This document shows, one piece after another, positions 44,366-53,947 of a DNA stretch of 64,000 nt; position 1 is the first letter of the stretch, and the number at the start of each line of letters is the position of its first letter. The translations under genes were made by a program, and so were the position numbers. Source of the DNA: Leptospiraceae bacterium (GTDB lineage Bacteria > Spirochaetota > Leptospiria > Leptospirales > Leptospiraceae). Under the pieces are notes generated by a model. It saw nothing but the letters and a program-made list of their open reading frames with translations. It was not told where the DNA came from and made no database searches. The stretch spans positions 186,001 through 250,000 of the forward strand of contig JADJFV010000034.1 of the NCBI GenBank assembly GCA_016708435.1. The letters are read 5' to 3'.

Positions 44366-46450
44366 TTAGTTTGCGAATCCCAAAAGGGTTCCAATCTGAT
44401 AAACCGCTAGTGAACTCAAATAAGCAAGAATTGTCATATACATAAATAAAAAGCTAGGCCAGAAATAAGATTTAGTCTCTTGCCTTACGACGGCAAGTGT
44501 GGACATACATTGACTAGCATAGGCAAAAAAGAGTAAGAGGCTAATGGCTGTTAGTAGGCTCCATGTTTTTTTTCCTGTATCACGATTTACATCATCTTGA
44601 ATGGATGTTTTTAAATCTTCGCTGGTTTCATCTCCTTCCACTCCATAGATGATCGCAAGTGTCGAAACCATAACTTCCCTCGCTGCAAAAGAAGATATAA
44701 TACCAACGCCAATTTTCCAATCGAAACCTAATGGTAGTATTGCAGGTTCAATAAATTTTCCTAGTTGAGCTGCATATGATTTTGAAATTTCAGTAGGTAT
44801 TTGTTGCTTCTCTGTTGGTGCGGCTACGGGATAATAAGCGAGAAACCAGAGAAGAATGGATGCATAAAGAATAATAGTTCCAGAATTTTCAATAAAAGCT
44901 TTTACATTTTGGTAAACACTTAGGAATAAATTCTTTAGCGATGGAATTTTATAGGTTGGAAGTTCAATTAAAAAATAGGAGGAATCATGTCTAAAGAATG
45001 TCTTTTTAAAAAGGAGTGCGAATAAAAGAGCAGTAACCATACCCAGAATAAATAATCCAAATAATACGAGTGCTTGTAGAGAAAAAATACCAAGCAAATT
45101 TTTCTTTGGAAAAATTGCTCCAATGATAAGTATGTATACCGGATAACGTGCAGAGCAGGTAATAAGAGGAGAAATAAGAATAGTCGCCATTTTATCTGAT
45201 TTGTTTTCAATCGTTCGAGTACTCATAATGGCAGGAACTGCACAGGCTGCTGAAGATAAAAGTGGAATGAATGATTTGCCGGATAATCCGAATCTCCCCA
45301 TAAATTTATCCATTATGAAAGCTACTCTTGATAGGTAACCAGATTCTTCCATAATTCCTATAAAGAAAAATAGCAATGCGATTTGCGGAATGAAAGCAAG
45401 CACTGATCCAACCCCTCCGATAATTCCCTTTGTTACGAGTCCATTGAAAGGTCCAACGGGAAGACGGGCTTGAAAATAATTTGCCAAACTATCAATTGAG
45501 GATTCAATTATTTGCATGGGAATTTCTGACCAAGAGAATAGGGATTGAAAAACAAAAGCCATAATTCCAAAAAAAGTTATCATTCCGAAGACGGGATGAA
45601 GAATGATTTTATCAAATTTTGAAGAGAAGCTTTTTTGATTTTCCATATTACCCGTCAATACTTTGCCGATAATCGATTTTATTCTAAATGATTTATGAAT
45701 TACCTCTTCTTGGTATTTATATTTTAGACCAGATGCTTCGAGTTCTTTTTCAATAAAGCTTTGAATTTCAGGTTTGAATTCCTCTAACCCGGGTAATTCT
45801 TTTTGGAGTTTTTCACCTGATATTCTTTTTAATGCATTTGACAGAACAAAGGACAGGTAATGATGATTATCCGTTTCTATTCGTGTTAATAGACTGTTTA
45901 AAAAATTTTCTCGCTTATCATCCCAAGTCCATAGTCTTGATGGAGTCTTGAAATTATACTCTTGCGAAATTAATTCTTTTAATTCTTGAATTCCACTTCC
46001 ACTCTTTGCATTTACTAAAAGAGTCTCAATTCCTAGTTCCCGTTTTAAAGCATCTACTTGTATAGAAAGATTTTTCTTTTCTAAGATATCTTTCATTGTT
46101 ATCACTAAAAGAATTGGTGCACCCAGATCCATTATCTGAAATAAAAACTGCAAACTCCTTTCTAATAACATCGCATCAAGAACGAAGATTATTTTATCAG
46201 ATTCGCGGCGGTTGATTAAAAAACGAGTGAGAGTTTTTTTATCCTCAGAATTAGCATTTAGAGAAAATGATCCAGGTAGGTCAATAATCTCTAATTGTTT
46301 ATCTTTTAACTTAATTTCACCCGTGGCGATTCCAACTGTGATTCCAGGAAAGTTGCCTGTCTTTTGGCTAAGACCTGTTAGCCGATTAAAGATAGATGTT
46401 TTTCCCGCATTTGCATTTCCCACAAGTAGGCAGCGGTAATTATTATTCAT
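44366..46450 (-). CDS. feoB: Ferrous iron transporter FeoB
   Basis: A 694-residue iron(II) permease. The N-terminal G domain has GNANAGKTSIFN (G1), DLPGSFSLN (G3) and TMKD (G4), then the spacer helices. Two Gate-like regions in the membrane part contain the conserved CAVPAIMSTR and GWSLLTA-like (TWSLLTAISLLLFFAYASQCMSTL) segments with cysteines. Length and order are normal. It overlaps feoA by eight bases and is the last gene of a ubiB-like/feoA/feoB run. Confidence 0.95.
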   Translation of the reverse strand: MNNNYRCLLVGNANAGKTSIFNRLTGLSQKTGNFPGITVGIATGEIKLKDKQLEIIDLPGSFSLNANSEDKKTLTRFLINRRESDKIIFVLDAMLLERSLQFLFQIMDLGAPILLVITMKDILEKKNLSIQVDALKRELGIETLLVNAKSGSGIQELKELISQEYNFKTPSRLWTWDDKRENFLNSLLTRIETDNHHYLSFVLSNALKRISGEKLQKELPGLEEFKPEIQSFIEKELEASGLKYKYQEEVIHKSFRIKSIIGKVLTGNMENQKSFSSKFDKIILHPVFGMITFFGIMAFVFQSLFSWSEIPMQIIESSIDSLANYFQARLPVGPFNGLVTKGIIGGVGSVLAFIPQIALLFFFIGIMEESGYLSRVAFIMDKFMGRFGLSGKSFIPLLSSAACAVPAIMSTRTIENKSDKMATILISPLITCSARYPVYILIIGAIFPKKNLLGIFSLQALVLFGLFILGMVTALLFALLFKKTFFRHDSSYFLIELPTYKIPSLKNLFLSVYQNVKAFIENSGTIILYASILLWFLAYYPVAAPTEKQQIPTEISKSYAAQLGKFIEPAILPLGFDWKIGVGIISSFAAREVMVSTLAIIYGVEGDETSEDLKTSIQDDVNRDTGKKTWSLLTAISLLLFFAYASQCMSTLAVVRQETKSYFWPSFLFMYMTILAYLSSLAVYQIGTLLGFAN

Positions 46451-46685
46451 TAGTACTTACCTGTATGTACATTGCATCATTTAATCTAAGAGAAACTTTC
46501 GTTCTTCCTATTTGCACAACGATTTTATTTTGACTTTGATACTTTTGTAAAACTGAAATCTCTGTTCCTGGCAGAAAGCCATAATCAATCAATTCCATAA
46601 TGTATTCAGGCCTAAGCTCATCTTGATTGATTAAATCGACTTGAGCAGTTTGCTTTAGTTCTAAGCTGCTGAGGCTCTTTTTCAT
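46443..46685 (-). CDS. feoA: FeoA-domain protein
   Basis: An 80-residue SH3-like FeoA domain (YIMELIDYGFLPGTEISVLQKY, ending VSLRLNDAMYIQVSTNE). FeoA acts with FeoB in iron(II) uptake. It overlaps feoB by eight bases and the kinase-like gene by four, so all three are translated together. Confidence 0.9.
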   Translation of the reverse strand: MKKSLSSLELKQTAQVDLINQDELRPEYIMELIDYGFLPGTEISVLQKYQSQNKIVVQIGRTKVSLRLNDAMYIQVSTNE

Positions 46686-48004
46686 CTATATCCGATAGAT
46701 TTATTTTTCTTTACTTCCATTGGAGTTAGGTCTTTAATTAGATCCATCTCCGGCGCTAATATCTTCACATATCTATCAAAATAGAGCATCTGTTTAATCA
46801 ATAGACCGAACTCATGTGGAATTCTTAAGCCATTGTTCTTACTGATGTCACTGATTCTTAGCATAACAGCGTTTAGCCGCCCTTCGTCAATGTTTGCAAC
46901 TTCTCCAAGTTGAATGTTCATTGCGATTTCATTCATCTCATCAAAAATGTATTCCAAGTCTTTTGCGAATTTTACTTCATCAATTCCTTTTGCAGTTGAA
47001 TCCATTTGCACAAGACCCTTTGCCATGGTCTTAGCATTTGTTGTTCCGAGTCCTTCCATAAATAACATCAACCCCATCCATGTTTCGGGGGAAATTCTTC
47101 CGACGATTCCAAAGTCAATGAATCCAATTTTACCATCTTTTAGAACAAGTAGGTTGCCTGCATGAACGTCTGCATGAAACATCCCGCTGCCCAGAGAGGA
47201 AAACCAAATATCGAGAGCATCAGTCAATGTTTTTGCTGGATTGTTTGAAACTGCTTTAATTGCTTTTAGATCTGTAAGCGGAATTCCATAAAATCTTTCC
47301 ATGGTTAATAGACGTTTTGTGCTGTAAGAATGAAATACTCTTGGAACTTTTGCTCTTGTCTCGCCTGTGCTCAAAAGATGTTTGTCGAATTCTTCAATAT
47401 TTTTGGCTTCTTGGATAAAATCTACTTCTAGCAAAATGGAGTCATGAAAAGTTTTTACGATTTCGGTGAGACCAGATGCCTTAAAACCCGGGGCAAGCTT
47501 TTCAAAAAGCAACGTAGACAAATAAATCAAATTCATATCGGTCTTAAGAACATCCTCAATATCTGGTCTTTGAACTTTTAATACAACGTCAAAGCCATCG
47601 ATTGTTGTTGCTGCATGAACTTGCGAAATGGAAGCAGATGCCATTGGTTTTTCTTCAATATAGGAAAAAAATTGACTAGTCTTTCCACCTAGCTCTTTTT
47701 CAAGAATTTGAGTGATCGTTTTAAATGGAATAGGGCGAACAGAATCTAGACATTTTTGCATTTCTTCTACGTAATCTTTCGGAAAAAGAGAAGGAGCAGA
47801 GGCGATGAATTGTCCCAATTTAATATACGTTGCTCCTAGGTCTTCGAAAGCTTCTCTCAAGCGAACTGCTAGTTGCGCATCTTTTTTGTCTAGCAGAATG
47901 TCAGCGAGAACCTGCGCCAATTTAGTGGAAAGAACCCTGAATGAGTCAGCGATTCGTAGGATTGCATTGATTCCAGATGTAATGTTGTCAGTTAAATGAG
48001 CCAT
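46682..48004 (-). CDS. ABC1/UbiB-family atypical kinase
   Basis: A 440-residue protein of the AarF/UbiB family. Seen are KLGQFIAS near residue 40, the SISQVHAA loop (where ADCK/UbiB proteins have AxAS), the Lys in VVLKVQRP, HADVHAGN near 277 (catalytic Asp) and DFGIVG near 295. No C-terminal membrane helices of UbiB are obvious, so this may be a soluble cousin. Family members support quinone biosynthesis or lipid handling. Being first in the feo operon is unusual. Confidence 0.85.
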   Translation of the reverse strand: MAHLTDNITSGINAILRIADSFRVLSTKLAQVLADILLDKKDAQLAVRLREAFEDLGATYIKLGQFIASAPSLFPKDYVEEMQKCLDSVRPIPFKTITQILEKELGGKTSQFFSYIEEKPMASASISQVHAATTIDGFDVVLKVQRPDIEDVLKTDMNLIYLSTLLFEKLAPGFKASGLTEIVKTFHDSILLEVDFIQEAKNIEEFDKHLLSTGETRAKVPRVFHSYSTKRLLTMERFYGIPLTDLKAIKAVSNNPAKTLTDALDIWFSSLGSGMFHADVHAGNLLVLKDGKIGFIDFGIVGRISPETWMGLMLFMEGLGTTNAKTMAKGLVQMDSTAKGIDEVKFAKDLEYIFDEMNEIAMNIQLGEVANIDEGRLNAVMLRISDISKNNGLRIPHEFGLLIKQMLYFDRYVKILAPEMDLIKDLTPMEVKKNKSIGYR

Positions 48005-48031
48005 TAGGATAAAATTTCAGGCTTACTTTTA

Positions 48032-48097
48032 CTGACAATTCATTTAGCTGGAATGATTTTTTGTTTACAGAATATCATTTTTGGCAAACATTGTCAG
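48032..48097. promoter_or_regulatory. Spaced inverted repeat in the divergent promoter region
   Basis: CTGACAAT (48032-48039) and ATTGTCAG (48090-48097) are an eight-base inverted repeat, separated by 50 bases, in the 127-bp gap between the feo-operon kinase and the plus-strand gene at 48132. Regulator binding at both arms is possible. It does not resemble a Fur box. Confidence 0.3.
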
Positions 48098-48131
48098 AAA
48101 TTTCTAAAAGAAGTAAATTAATCAACCATAT

Positions 48132-50132
48132 ATGGACAAAGAAAACATTTTAATTCAGGAGCTTGGGAAATTGGAGCTCTCTGAGCTAAAAAAAGTAGCA
48201 ACTCTTTGGAATCTTCATAAATTCATCGGAAAAGATAAGAAAACATCTGTAACTCAACTCTATTCCGCCTTTCAAGAAGAATTCTATCTAAAGTCAATAC
48301 TCGAAAAGCTCACTCCCATCCAAGTAAACATCTTCTCTCTAATTCTCAAAAATAAAAATGTGCAAACACTCGGTGAGATAGTTCGAAAGACATCACTCCA
48401 CCCGATCAATGCAGAAACAGAATTAGGTGTGCTTCGAAAATATTGTTTAGTCTACCAGAGAAAAAATCGGGAACGACTGACAAACAACCTGGATAAATAC
48501 CATGCTTACCAAGAAATTGCAGATCTAATCAAACTAGATATGAATTCTAAGGGCGAGAAATTTAAATTATCCTTAGATAAATTTCTTCATAAATTGCCAA
48601 CAGATCAAATTTCGCCCGAATGGTCAAAAGCTCTCGGACATAAGAAAGTTGAATCATCGGATGAATTTTTAAAGTTTGCATTATCCGAAGAAGGCATTGG
48701 TCTTTGCATTGGGTCTCTTTCTGAAATTGAAAGAGATGTGCTACTCTATGTGTATACGCATGGAGGTGTTATCGAAGCTGACGTTGTGCGGAACTATATC
48801 AATGTGAATCGTGAGAAATTTGAGCAGATAATACCTGAGTTAACCGCAAAGTATTTAGTATTTGATACGTATTACGTAGATGAGAGATTTATTCGGATTA
48901 TAACTATTCCGAAAGAAATCTTAAATTATATTCAAGTTCATACTCTGTTACCTTCCGTAAAAAAAGGGACAAAGCAAAAACAAGAAAAGATCGCAAAGAA
49001 TGATTTGGATTTCTTTTTAAATATTAAGAAAATGATTTCTTTCGTTTCTAGAAAAGGACTGAGTCTTGCCAAATCTGGAAAAATCAAGCAAGCAGATAAT
49101 AAGCGAACAGAGCAAGATTTATTGAAGCCGGATATTGATATTTTCCCGGAAAAAGGGCAAGTATATCAAATTGAATTGATTCTTCCGATTCTAAAAATCC
49201 TAAATCTGGTCGATATCAAAGGGGAAAACATCGTATTAGCCGGAGAAATTGATGAATTTCAAAAGAAGGATATTTTTGAATTAATGAATTTAGTCATTCA
49301 TGAAGTCAATGAAGTTCGCTCTAAGAGATTCAATCCACCAGAAGTCTTTTCCGCCATTGAAGTTCCTTTCTACGACAAACCAATCCTAGACAAATGCGTT
49401 CAGATTATCTTGAATATGGGTAAGGTGAATACTTCCGTAATTTTTTCAAATGTAGTTAGAGAGAATTTGGTATTAGCCCCTGGTTTTAAAATTAAGAATT
49501 TTGAATCAGACTTGTTAGATTTACGAAAGGAAATTATCAGTGCAATTTTTTATCTGCACTTATTTGGATTATTGGAAGTAGAATATCCTTCTCGTTTTTT
49601 AGTTTTATCTGATTTAGGAAAATATTATTTTCAATCAAAGGCGATTCCAAAGCATACAGAGAAGGGGGGAATTACTATTAACTCCGACTTTAGTATCATT
49701 GCATTTCCTGAGAAATGTTCATTGCATGGCATTCACTTATTAAAAGTTTTTACTGAGCTAAAGGATTATGACCGAGTTTATACATTTGCGTTAACGAAAG
49801 ATTCTTTTCAAAACGGAATTTTACTAGGATATGATCCAAATCTCTTTATACAATTTTTAAAAGATTCAAGTAAGGCAGACCTTGCTCAGAATCTAATGTT
49901 CTTGTTCGATGATTGGGGTAAGAATTTACCGATCGTTGTGGTTACTGAGGATTGTGTGCTCCTTAAAACGTACGACCCACATGTAATGGAGTTGTTGCTA
50001 GGGCAGATTAAAGGAAAGAAAATTGTTATGGAGGAAATTAGCCCTGAAGCGATCTTGATAGATAAATCAAAAATTCAGGACGTAATTCAAATCTCCGAGA
50101 AATTGAACCTGATTATAAAGTTAATCAGGTAA
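48132..50132 (+). CDS. XPB/Ssl2 N-terminal-like (helicase-associated) domain protein
   Basis: A 666-residue protein. The central and C-terminal part matches what is remembered of the XPB N-terminal-like / Helicase_C_3 domain (SDFSIIAFPEKCSLHGIHLLKVF near 520, ending ILIDKSKIQDVIQISEKLNLII), with winged-helix-like segments before it (LPSEEGIGLC...VLLYVYTHGGVIEADVVRNYI). No Walker A or DEAD/DEAH box is present, so it is not itself an ATPase. A DNA-repair or transcription role with a separate XPB-like helicase is likely; none is in this window. The identification is moderate. Confidence 0.6.
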   Translation: MDKENILIQELGKLELSELKKVATLWNLHKFIGKDKKTSVTQLYSAFQEEFYLKSILEKLTPIQVNIFSLILKNKNVQTLGEIVRKTSLHPINAETELGVLRKYCLVYQRKNRERLTNNLDKYHAYQEIADLIKLDMNSKGEKFKLSLDKFLHKLPTDQISPEWSKALGHKKVESSDEFLKFALSEEGIGLCIGSLSEIERDVLLYVYTHGGVIEADVVRNYINVNREKFEQIIPELTAKYLVFDTYYVDERFIRIITIPKEILNYIQVHTLLPSVKKGTKQKQEKIAKNDLDFFLNIKKMISFVSRKGLSLAKSGKIKQADNKRTEQDLLKPDIDIFPEKGQVYQIELILPILKILNLVDIKGENIVLAGEIDEFQKKDIFELMNLVIHEVNEVRSKRFNPPEVFSAIEVPFYDKPILDKCVQIILNMGKVNTSVIFSNVVRENLVLAPGFKIKNFESDLLDLRKEIISAIFYLHLFGLLEVEYPSRFLVLSDLGKYYFQSKAIPKHTEKGGITINSDFSIIAFPEKCSLHGIHLLKVFTELKDYDRVYTFALTKDSFQNGILLGYDPNLFIQFLKDSSKADLAQNLMFLFDDWGKNLPIVVVTEDCVLLKTYDPHVMELLLGQIKGKKIVMEEISPEAILIDKSKIQDVIQISEKLNLIIKLIR

Positions 50133-50134
50133 TT

Positions 50135-50410
50135 CTATTCAGGGTCTGTAACTTTAATCTTAGTTTTAAAGTTCCAGGCTCTGAAAGGTGCTATAGCTTC
50201 AAGCCTTTGGTCTAGTACGAAGTAAAGTCTATCACCGTATTTTACCAATCCACCTTTGTAGTGTGCGTATTTTGTTTTATGGTCAACTAATCCTACCTCT
50301 TTTACCTGTTTCCAGTCTTCACAGGTTTTCAGGGAAGGTACTTTTCTCAGATACAATTCTTTGATTGTATTATCTTTTACTGCGTCTCTTAAAATTTTTT
50401 CCCATTCCAT
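50135..50410 (-). CDS. Hypothetical small protein
   Basis: A 91-residue soluble protein (MEWEKILRDAVKDNTIKEL and on) with no known domain. Conservation-like features are the YAHYKGGLVKYGDRLYFVLDQ stretch and an acidic C-terminus. It converges with the XPB-like gene, with stops two bases apart. The 280-bp gap to the tRNA genes holds no further gene. Confidence 0.5.
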   Translation of the reverse strand: MEWEKILRDAVKDNTIKELYLRKVPSLKTCEDWKQVKEVGLVDHKTKYAHYKGGLVKYGDRLYFVLDQRLEAIAPFRAWNFKTKIKVTDPE

Positions 50411-50690
50411 ACAGAATAGATTCCTTACTTTTATCCTAGCCTATGCTATATTTACAATACGAAAAAGGTTATCTCTATCTCTTGGCTTCGTATGCAACAT
50501 AAGCTGCAAATTGGTACAATATAATCATCATGAGAGTAGTCAATGTAAATTTAAGAAAAGAATTGGAATTTTACAAGAATCCATTAAGCTCATATAGGTA
50601 AGAATTCCTTTTTTACTAAAAAAAACTTTTCTTTTTCCGGTCTCCCAAAAGAATGGTAATACATTCTTATTCCTTGATAAGATTGTTCTC

Positions 50691-50764
50691 GGGCCTGTAG
50701 CTCAGCTGGTTAGAGCACTCGCTTGATAAGCGAGGGGTCACAAGTTCAAATCTTGTCAGGCCCA
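50691..50764 (+). tRNA. tRNA-Ile (GAT)
   Basis: A 74-nt cloverleaf: acceptor GGGCCTG/CAGGCCC, D arm GCTC...GAGC, anticodon stem CTCGC/GCGAG around TTGATAA (anticodon GAT), T arm with GTTCAAATC, discriminator A. CCA is not encoded. It is the first of a pair, with four bases to tRNA-Ala. Confidence 0.97.
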
Positions 50765-50766
50765 TA

Positions 50767-50841
<75 letters not shown>

Positions 50842-50895
50842 TTTCTTTTTTAATTTTTCTTGCCTATAGTTGCCTCACACATATTTTATCATTCA

Positions 50896-52293
50896 GTGCG
50901 CATCATAGTTCAAATCCTATTATTTTTATTTCTTACCGTTTCTATTGAAGCTAAGCTCCCCACTTATCCTAGCGGAGTTTATCCTTCCAATTATTGGCAG
51001 TTTTGGGTGTTCTATGAAAAAGAGTGGCGAAAGGGGCAAAAAGATATTATCCTCCGCCCTTTTTATTCTAATTATAAGGATGAGTTGAGTGCTCATAAAT
51101 TTAATACTTCCCTGTATCCTCTTTACTATTCTGAGCAAACAAATCATTGGAGCAAATGGACTTTTTTATTTGTATTTAGCCACGACAGTACTTTGCATGA
51201 CGATACAGGAGATGACTCAGATTTAGTTCTCTCTCCTTTATTTCAGTGGGGGCGAGGAGAAACAGCGAAGGATCGGTATGTGGCTTTTTTCCCATTCTTT
51301 GGAAAAATGAAATCTAAACTTTCATGGGGTGAAATTAATTTTTTTCTATTTCCGCTGTATGTAGATTGGAGTCATAAAGAGTTTAAAGCGCGTAGTTTAT
51401 TTTATCCGCTTTTGCTTTGGGGAAGTTCGGATATTCGAAGTGAACAGAGGTTTCTTCCGTTTTTTTCGAAGAAGTCTCATATCGCCAAATTTGAACATTA
51501 CTCAGTTTTCTGGCCATTCCTTCAATGGGGACGCGATTCATTAGATAAGAAAGAACCTACTTCCTTTTCCTTTCTATTTCCGATTTATAATATTAAATCT
51601 TCTCAATATGGAAATATGAAAAGTCATGCATTTTTATGGATACCTCTTCTCGGGTCACTTGTTGGATACGGATATGATAAGAGGACAAGCGAAGTGAATT
51701 ATAATTTTCTTTTCTTTCTAATGCAATATGGTTACTCAAATAGCAAGGATTATCGTAAGCATATATTTTTTCCTTTTTACGGTTATTCTAGATTTGCCAG
51801 CAAGGAGTTTACTTTTATTACTCCCTTATTCGTTCATATGAGATCAGACACGTATGGAGTGAAATCAAATTCATATTATCTAATACCTTTCTTTTATTAC
51901 AAGGAAATGCACTATAATAAAGAAGAAAGAGCGGATACCTATTATAAAGTCTGGCCTATTTTCAAATGGCATAGAGATGCAGAAGGAAATCTTTTTTGGA
52001 ATACACTCTCCTTGTTTCCTATTCGTTCAACTACTCTAGAACGAATTTGGGATCCGTTTGTTTCTATCATTGAATATAAAAAGTTTATCAATGGAGAAAA
52101 GCGATTATCTTTAATGATGCGTTCCTATACGCAACGTTGGACTGAGGATGAATTACATATATATATACCCTTCTTACTTGATTTGTCATTGGAAAAAGAT
52201 AAAACATCTTGGAAATTTCTTTACGGTTTTTTGGGTTATGAACGAATAGAAGAGAAAAGACATCTACAAGTTCTTTGGTTTATTTCAATATGA
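50896..52293 (+). CDS. Exported aromatic-rich protein of unknown function
   Basis: A protein of about 465 residues. A signal peptide (VRIIVQILLFLFLTVSIEA) is followed by many short strands rich in Tyr, Phe and Trp (LYPLYYSEQTNHWSKWTFLFVFSHD; FFPFFGKMKSKLSWGEINFFLFPLYVDWS). A repeating FPF/LLWG pattern about every 45 residues suggests a beta-propeller or barrel built of repeats. The start is uncertain: GTG 50896 fits the signal peptide, while a TTG at 50860 would only lengthen it; neither has a clear ribosome site. It precedes mlaE by 19 bases, so a role in envelope lipid transport is possible. Confidence 0.6.
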   Translation: MRIIVQILLFLFLTVSIEAKLPTYPSGVYPSNYWQFWVFYEKEWRKGQKDIILRPFYSNYKDELSAHKFNTSLYPLYYSEQTNHWSKWTFLFVFSHDSTLHDDTGDDSDLVLSPLFQWGRGETAKDRYVAFFPFFGKMKSKLSWGEINFFLFPLYVDWSHKEFKARSLFYPLLLWGSSDIRSEQRFLPFFSKKSHIAKFEHYSVFWPFLQWGRDSLDKKEPTSFSFLFPIYNIKSSQYGNMKSHAFLWIPLLGSLVGYGYDKRTSEVNYNFLFFLMQYGYSNSKDYRKHIFFPFYGYSRFASKEFTFITPLFVHMRSDTYGVKSNSYYLIPFFYYKEMHYNKEERADTYYKVWPIFKWHRDAEGNLFWNTLSLFPIRSTTLERIWDPFVSIIEYKKFINGEKRLSLMMRSYTQRWTEDELHIYIPFLLDLSLEKDKTSWKFLYGFLGYERIEEKRHLQVLWFISI

Positions 52294-52312
52294 GAGTAAG
52301 GACGATTTGTCA

Positions 52313-53083
52313 ATGGGAATGATTGAGTTAGCAAAAAGCTTTATTTTTGGAGCGGGGTATACTCTTGTTTTACTCTTTCAAACAGTTTTACAGTTTAGAG
52401 CGATTTTCTTTAAGCGAAATGAAATTGTTCAGCAGATGTTCACTGCTGGAATTAGTAGCTTTTTTGTAGTTTCAATTGTTGCTGTTTTTACTGGAATGAT
52501 TATGGGTTTAAATGCCGGTCTAGGTTTAAAAGACTTTGGTGCTGAAGGGCAAATTGGACTTCTCCTCACAATCACACTTACGCGAGAAATGTCTCCCTTT
52601 ATGACGGCGCTCATATTATCTGCCTCTGTTGGTTCTGCCATTGCAGCAGAAATTGGAACGATGAAAGTATCGGAAGAAATTGATGCATTGGAGGTAATGT
52701 CTATTAGCCCTGTGCGGTATCTTGTGATGCCAAGGGTCATTGGCTTTTCTCTGATGGTTCCTGTTTTATGTATTTATTCTAGCATACTTGGTGTCTTTGG
52801 GGGAGCGGTTGTTGGACATTTTCAATTGGGAGTAGAATATCAGGTTTATTTTAATGATGTTTTAAATAGAGTAGGCTCTGTTCCTGGTCTAAAAGACTTG
52901 TACGTAGGTCTATTAAAAGGCTTTGTATTTGGTATAACTGTTTCAATAGTTTCCTGCTCTCATGGACTAAGGGCTACTAACGGTGCTATTGGTGTTGGTC
53001 GGGCAACCAGAGAATCAGTCGTAACTTCTTTCTTGTTAGTAATCTTTATAGGTTACGTATTAACCGCCATTTTATATAGGTAA
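52313..53083 (+). CDS. mlaE: MlaE-family lipid ABC transporter permease
   Basis: A 256-residue membrane protein with about five hydrophobic segments. MlaE/TTG2B features are LLLTITLTREMSPFMTALILSASVGSAIAAEIGTMKVSEEIDALEVMSISPVRYLVMPRV. AAGGA lies ten bases before ATG 52313; a TTG at 52307 is an alternative. It pairs with the ATPase gene six bases downstream. With MlaD it would form the inner-membrane complex moving phospholipids between membranes. Confidence 0.9.
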   Translation: MGMIELAKSFIFGAGYTLVLLFQTVLQFRAIFFKRNEIVQQMFTAGISSFFVVSIVAVFTGMIMGLNAGLGLKDFGAEGQIGLLLTITLTREMSPFMTALILSASVGSAIAAEIGTMKVSEEIDALEVMSISPVRYLVMPRVIGFSLMVPVLCIYSSILGVFGGAVVGHFQLGVEYQVYFNDVLNRVGSVPGLKDLYVGLLKGFVFGITVSIVSCSHGLRATNGAIGVGRATRESVVTSFLLVIFIGYVLTAILYR

Positions 53084-53088
53084 TAAAT

Positions 53089-53877
53089 ATGAGTGAGATA
53101 CCAATCATTGAAATGAAAAATGTGCATAAGACATTTGGAACGAGAAAAATTTTAAAAGGAGTGGATGTCGTTGTCAATAAGGGGGAAACGATGGTTATTC
53201 TCGGTCCTTCTGGAACTGGAAAATCTGTTACACTCAAACATATCACTGGTCTTGTCGCTCCTGACGAAGGGGATTGTCTTATTTTGGGAGAGTCGATTGC
53301 ATTTTCGAAAGAAAAAGTGAGAGAGAAACTTCGTGCAAAGATGGGAGTTCTTTTTCAATCAGGTGCTTTAATAAACTGGCTAAGTGTCTACGAGAACGTA
53401 GCCTTACCACTCAGAGAGCATAAAATTTCTAAAGGGGAAGAGCTACATAGAAATGTGATGGAGAAATTACAGTGGCTAGACTTGGTAGTGGCTAAGGACA
53501 ATTTACCGGGAGATATTAGTGGTGGAATGAAAAAAAGAGCTGGTATCGCAAGGGCACTGACGACTAATCCTGAAATATTACTCTACGATGAACCAACATC
53601 CGGTCTTGATCCAGTAATGTCGAATGTGTTCAATGAATTGATTTTACGTTTAAAAAAAGAACTTCATGTCACTTCTATAGTCGTAACTCATGACATGGAA
53701 AGTGCTTATATGATTGCAGATAGAATTACTTTTCTTTACGAAGGCAAAGCGATATTTTGTGGAACTGTTTCTGAATTGAAAGCTTCGCCGAATGCTATTA
53801 TCCAACAGTTTATTCATGGTCGCACGTTTGGTCCTATGATACTTGATCATTCTGAAAAAAAGAAATTAAAGCATTGA
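53089..53877 (+). CDS. mlaF: MlaF-family ABC transporter ATP-binding protein
   Basis: A 262-residue ATPase. Walker A is GPSGTGKS near residue 40, the signature is SGGMKKR, Walker B is LLYDEPTSGLDP, and the H-loop is VVTHDME. The order mlaE-mlaF is reversed relative to E. coli, but the pair is adjacent. It powers lipid transfer with MlaE and MlaD. Confidence 0.92.
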   Translation: MSEIPIIEMKNVHKTFGTRKILKGVDVVVNKGETMVILGPSGTGKSVTLKHITGLVAPDEGDCLILGESIAFSKEKVREKLRAKMGVLFQSGALINWLSVYENVALPLREHKISKGEELHRNVMEKLQWLDLVVAKDNLPGDISGGMKKRAGIARALTTNPEILLYDEPTSGLDPVMSNVFNELILRLKKELHVTSIVVTHDMESAYMIADRITFLYEGKAIFCGTVSELKASPNAIIQQFIHGRTFGPMILDHSEKKKLKH

Positions 53878-53947
53878 TGTATAGCGGATAAGAATTTGTA
53901 TCTCTTGACAATTAAAAATGAAAAATCGTTAATTGAATATTTCAAAA

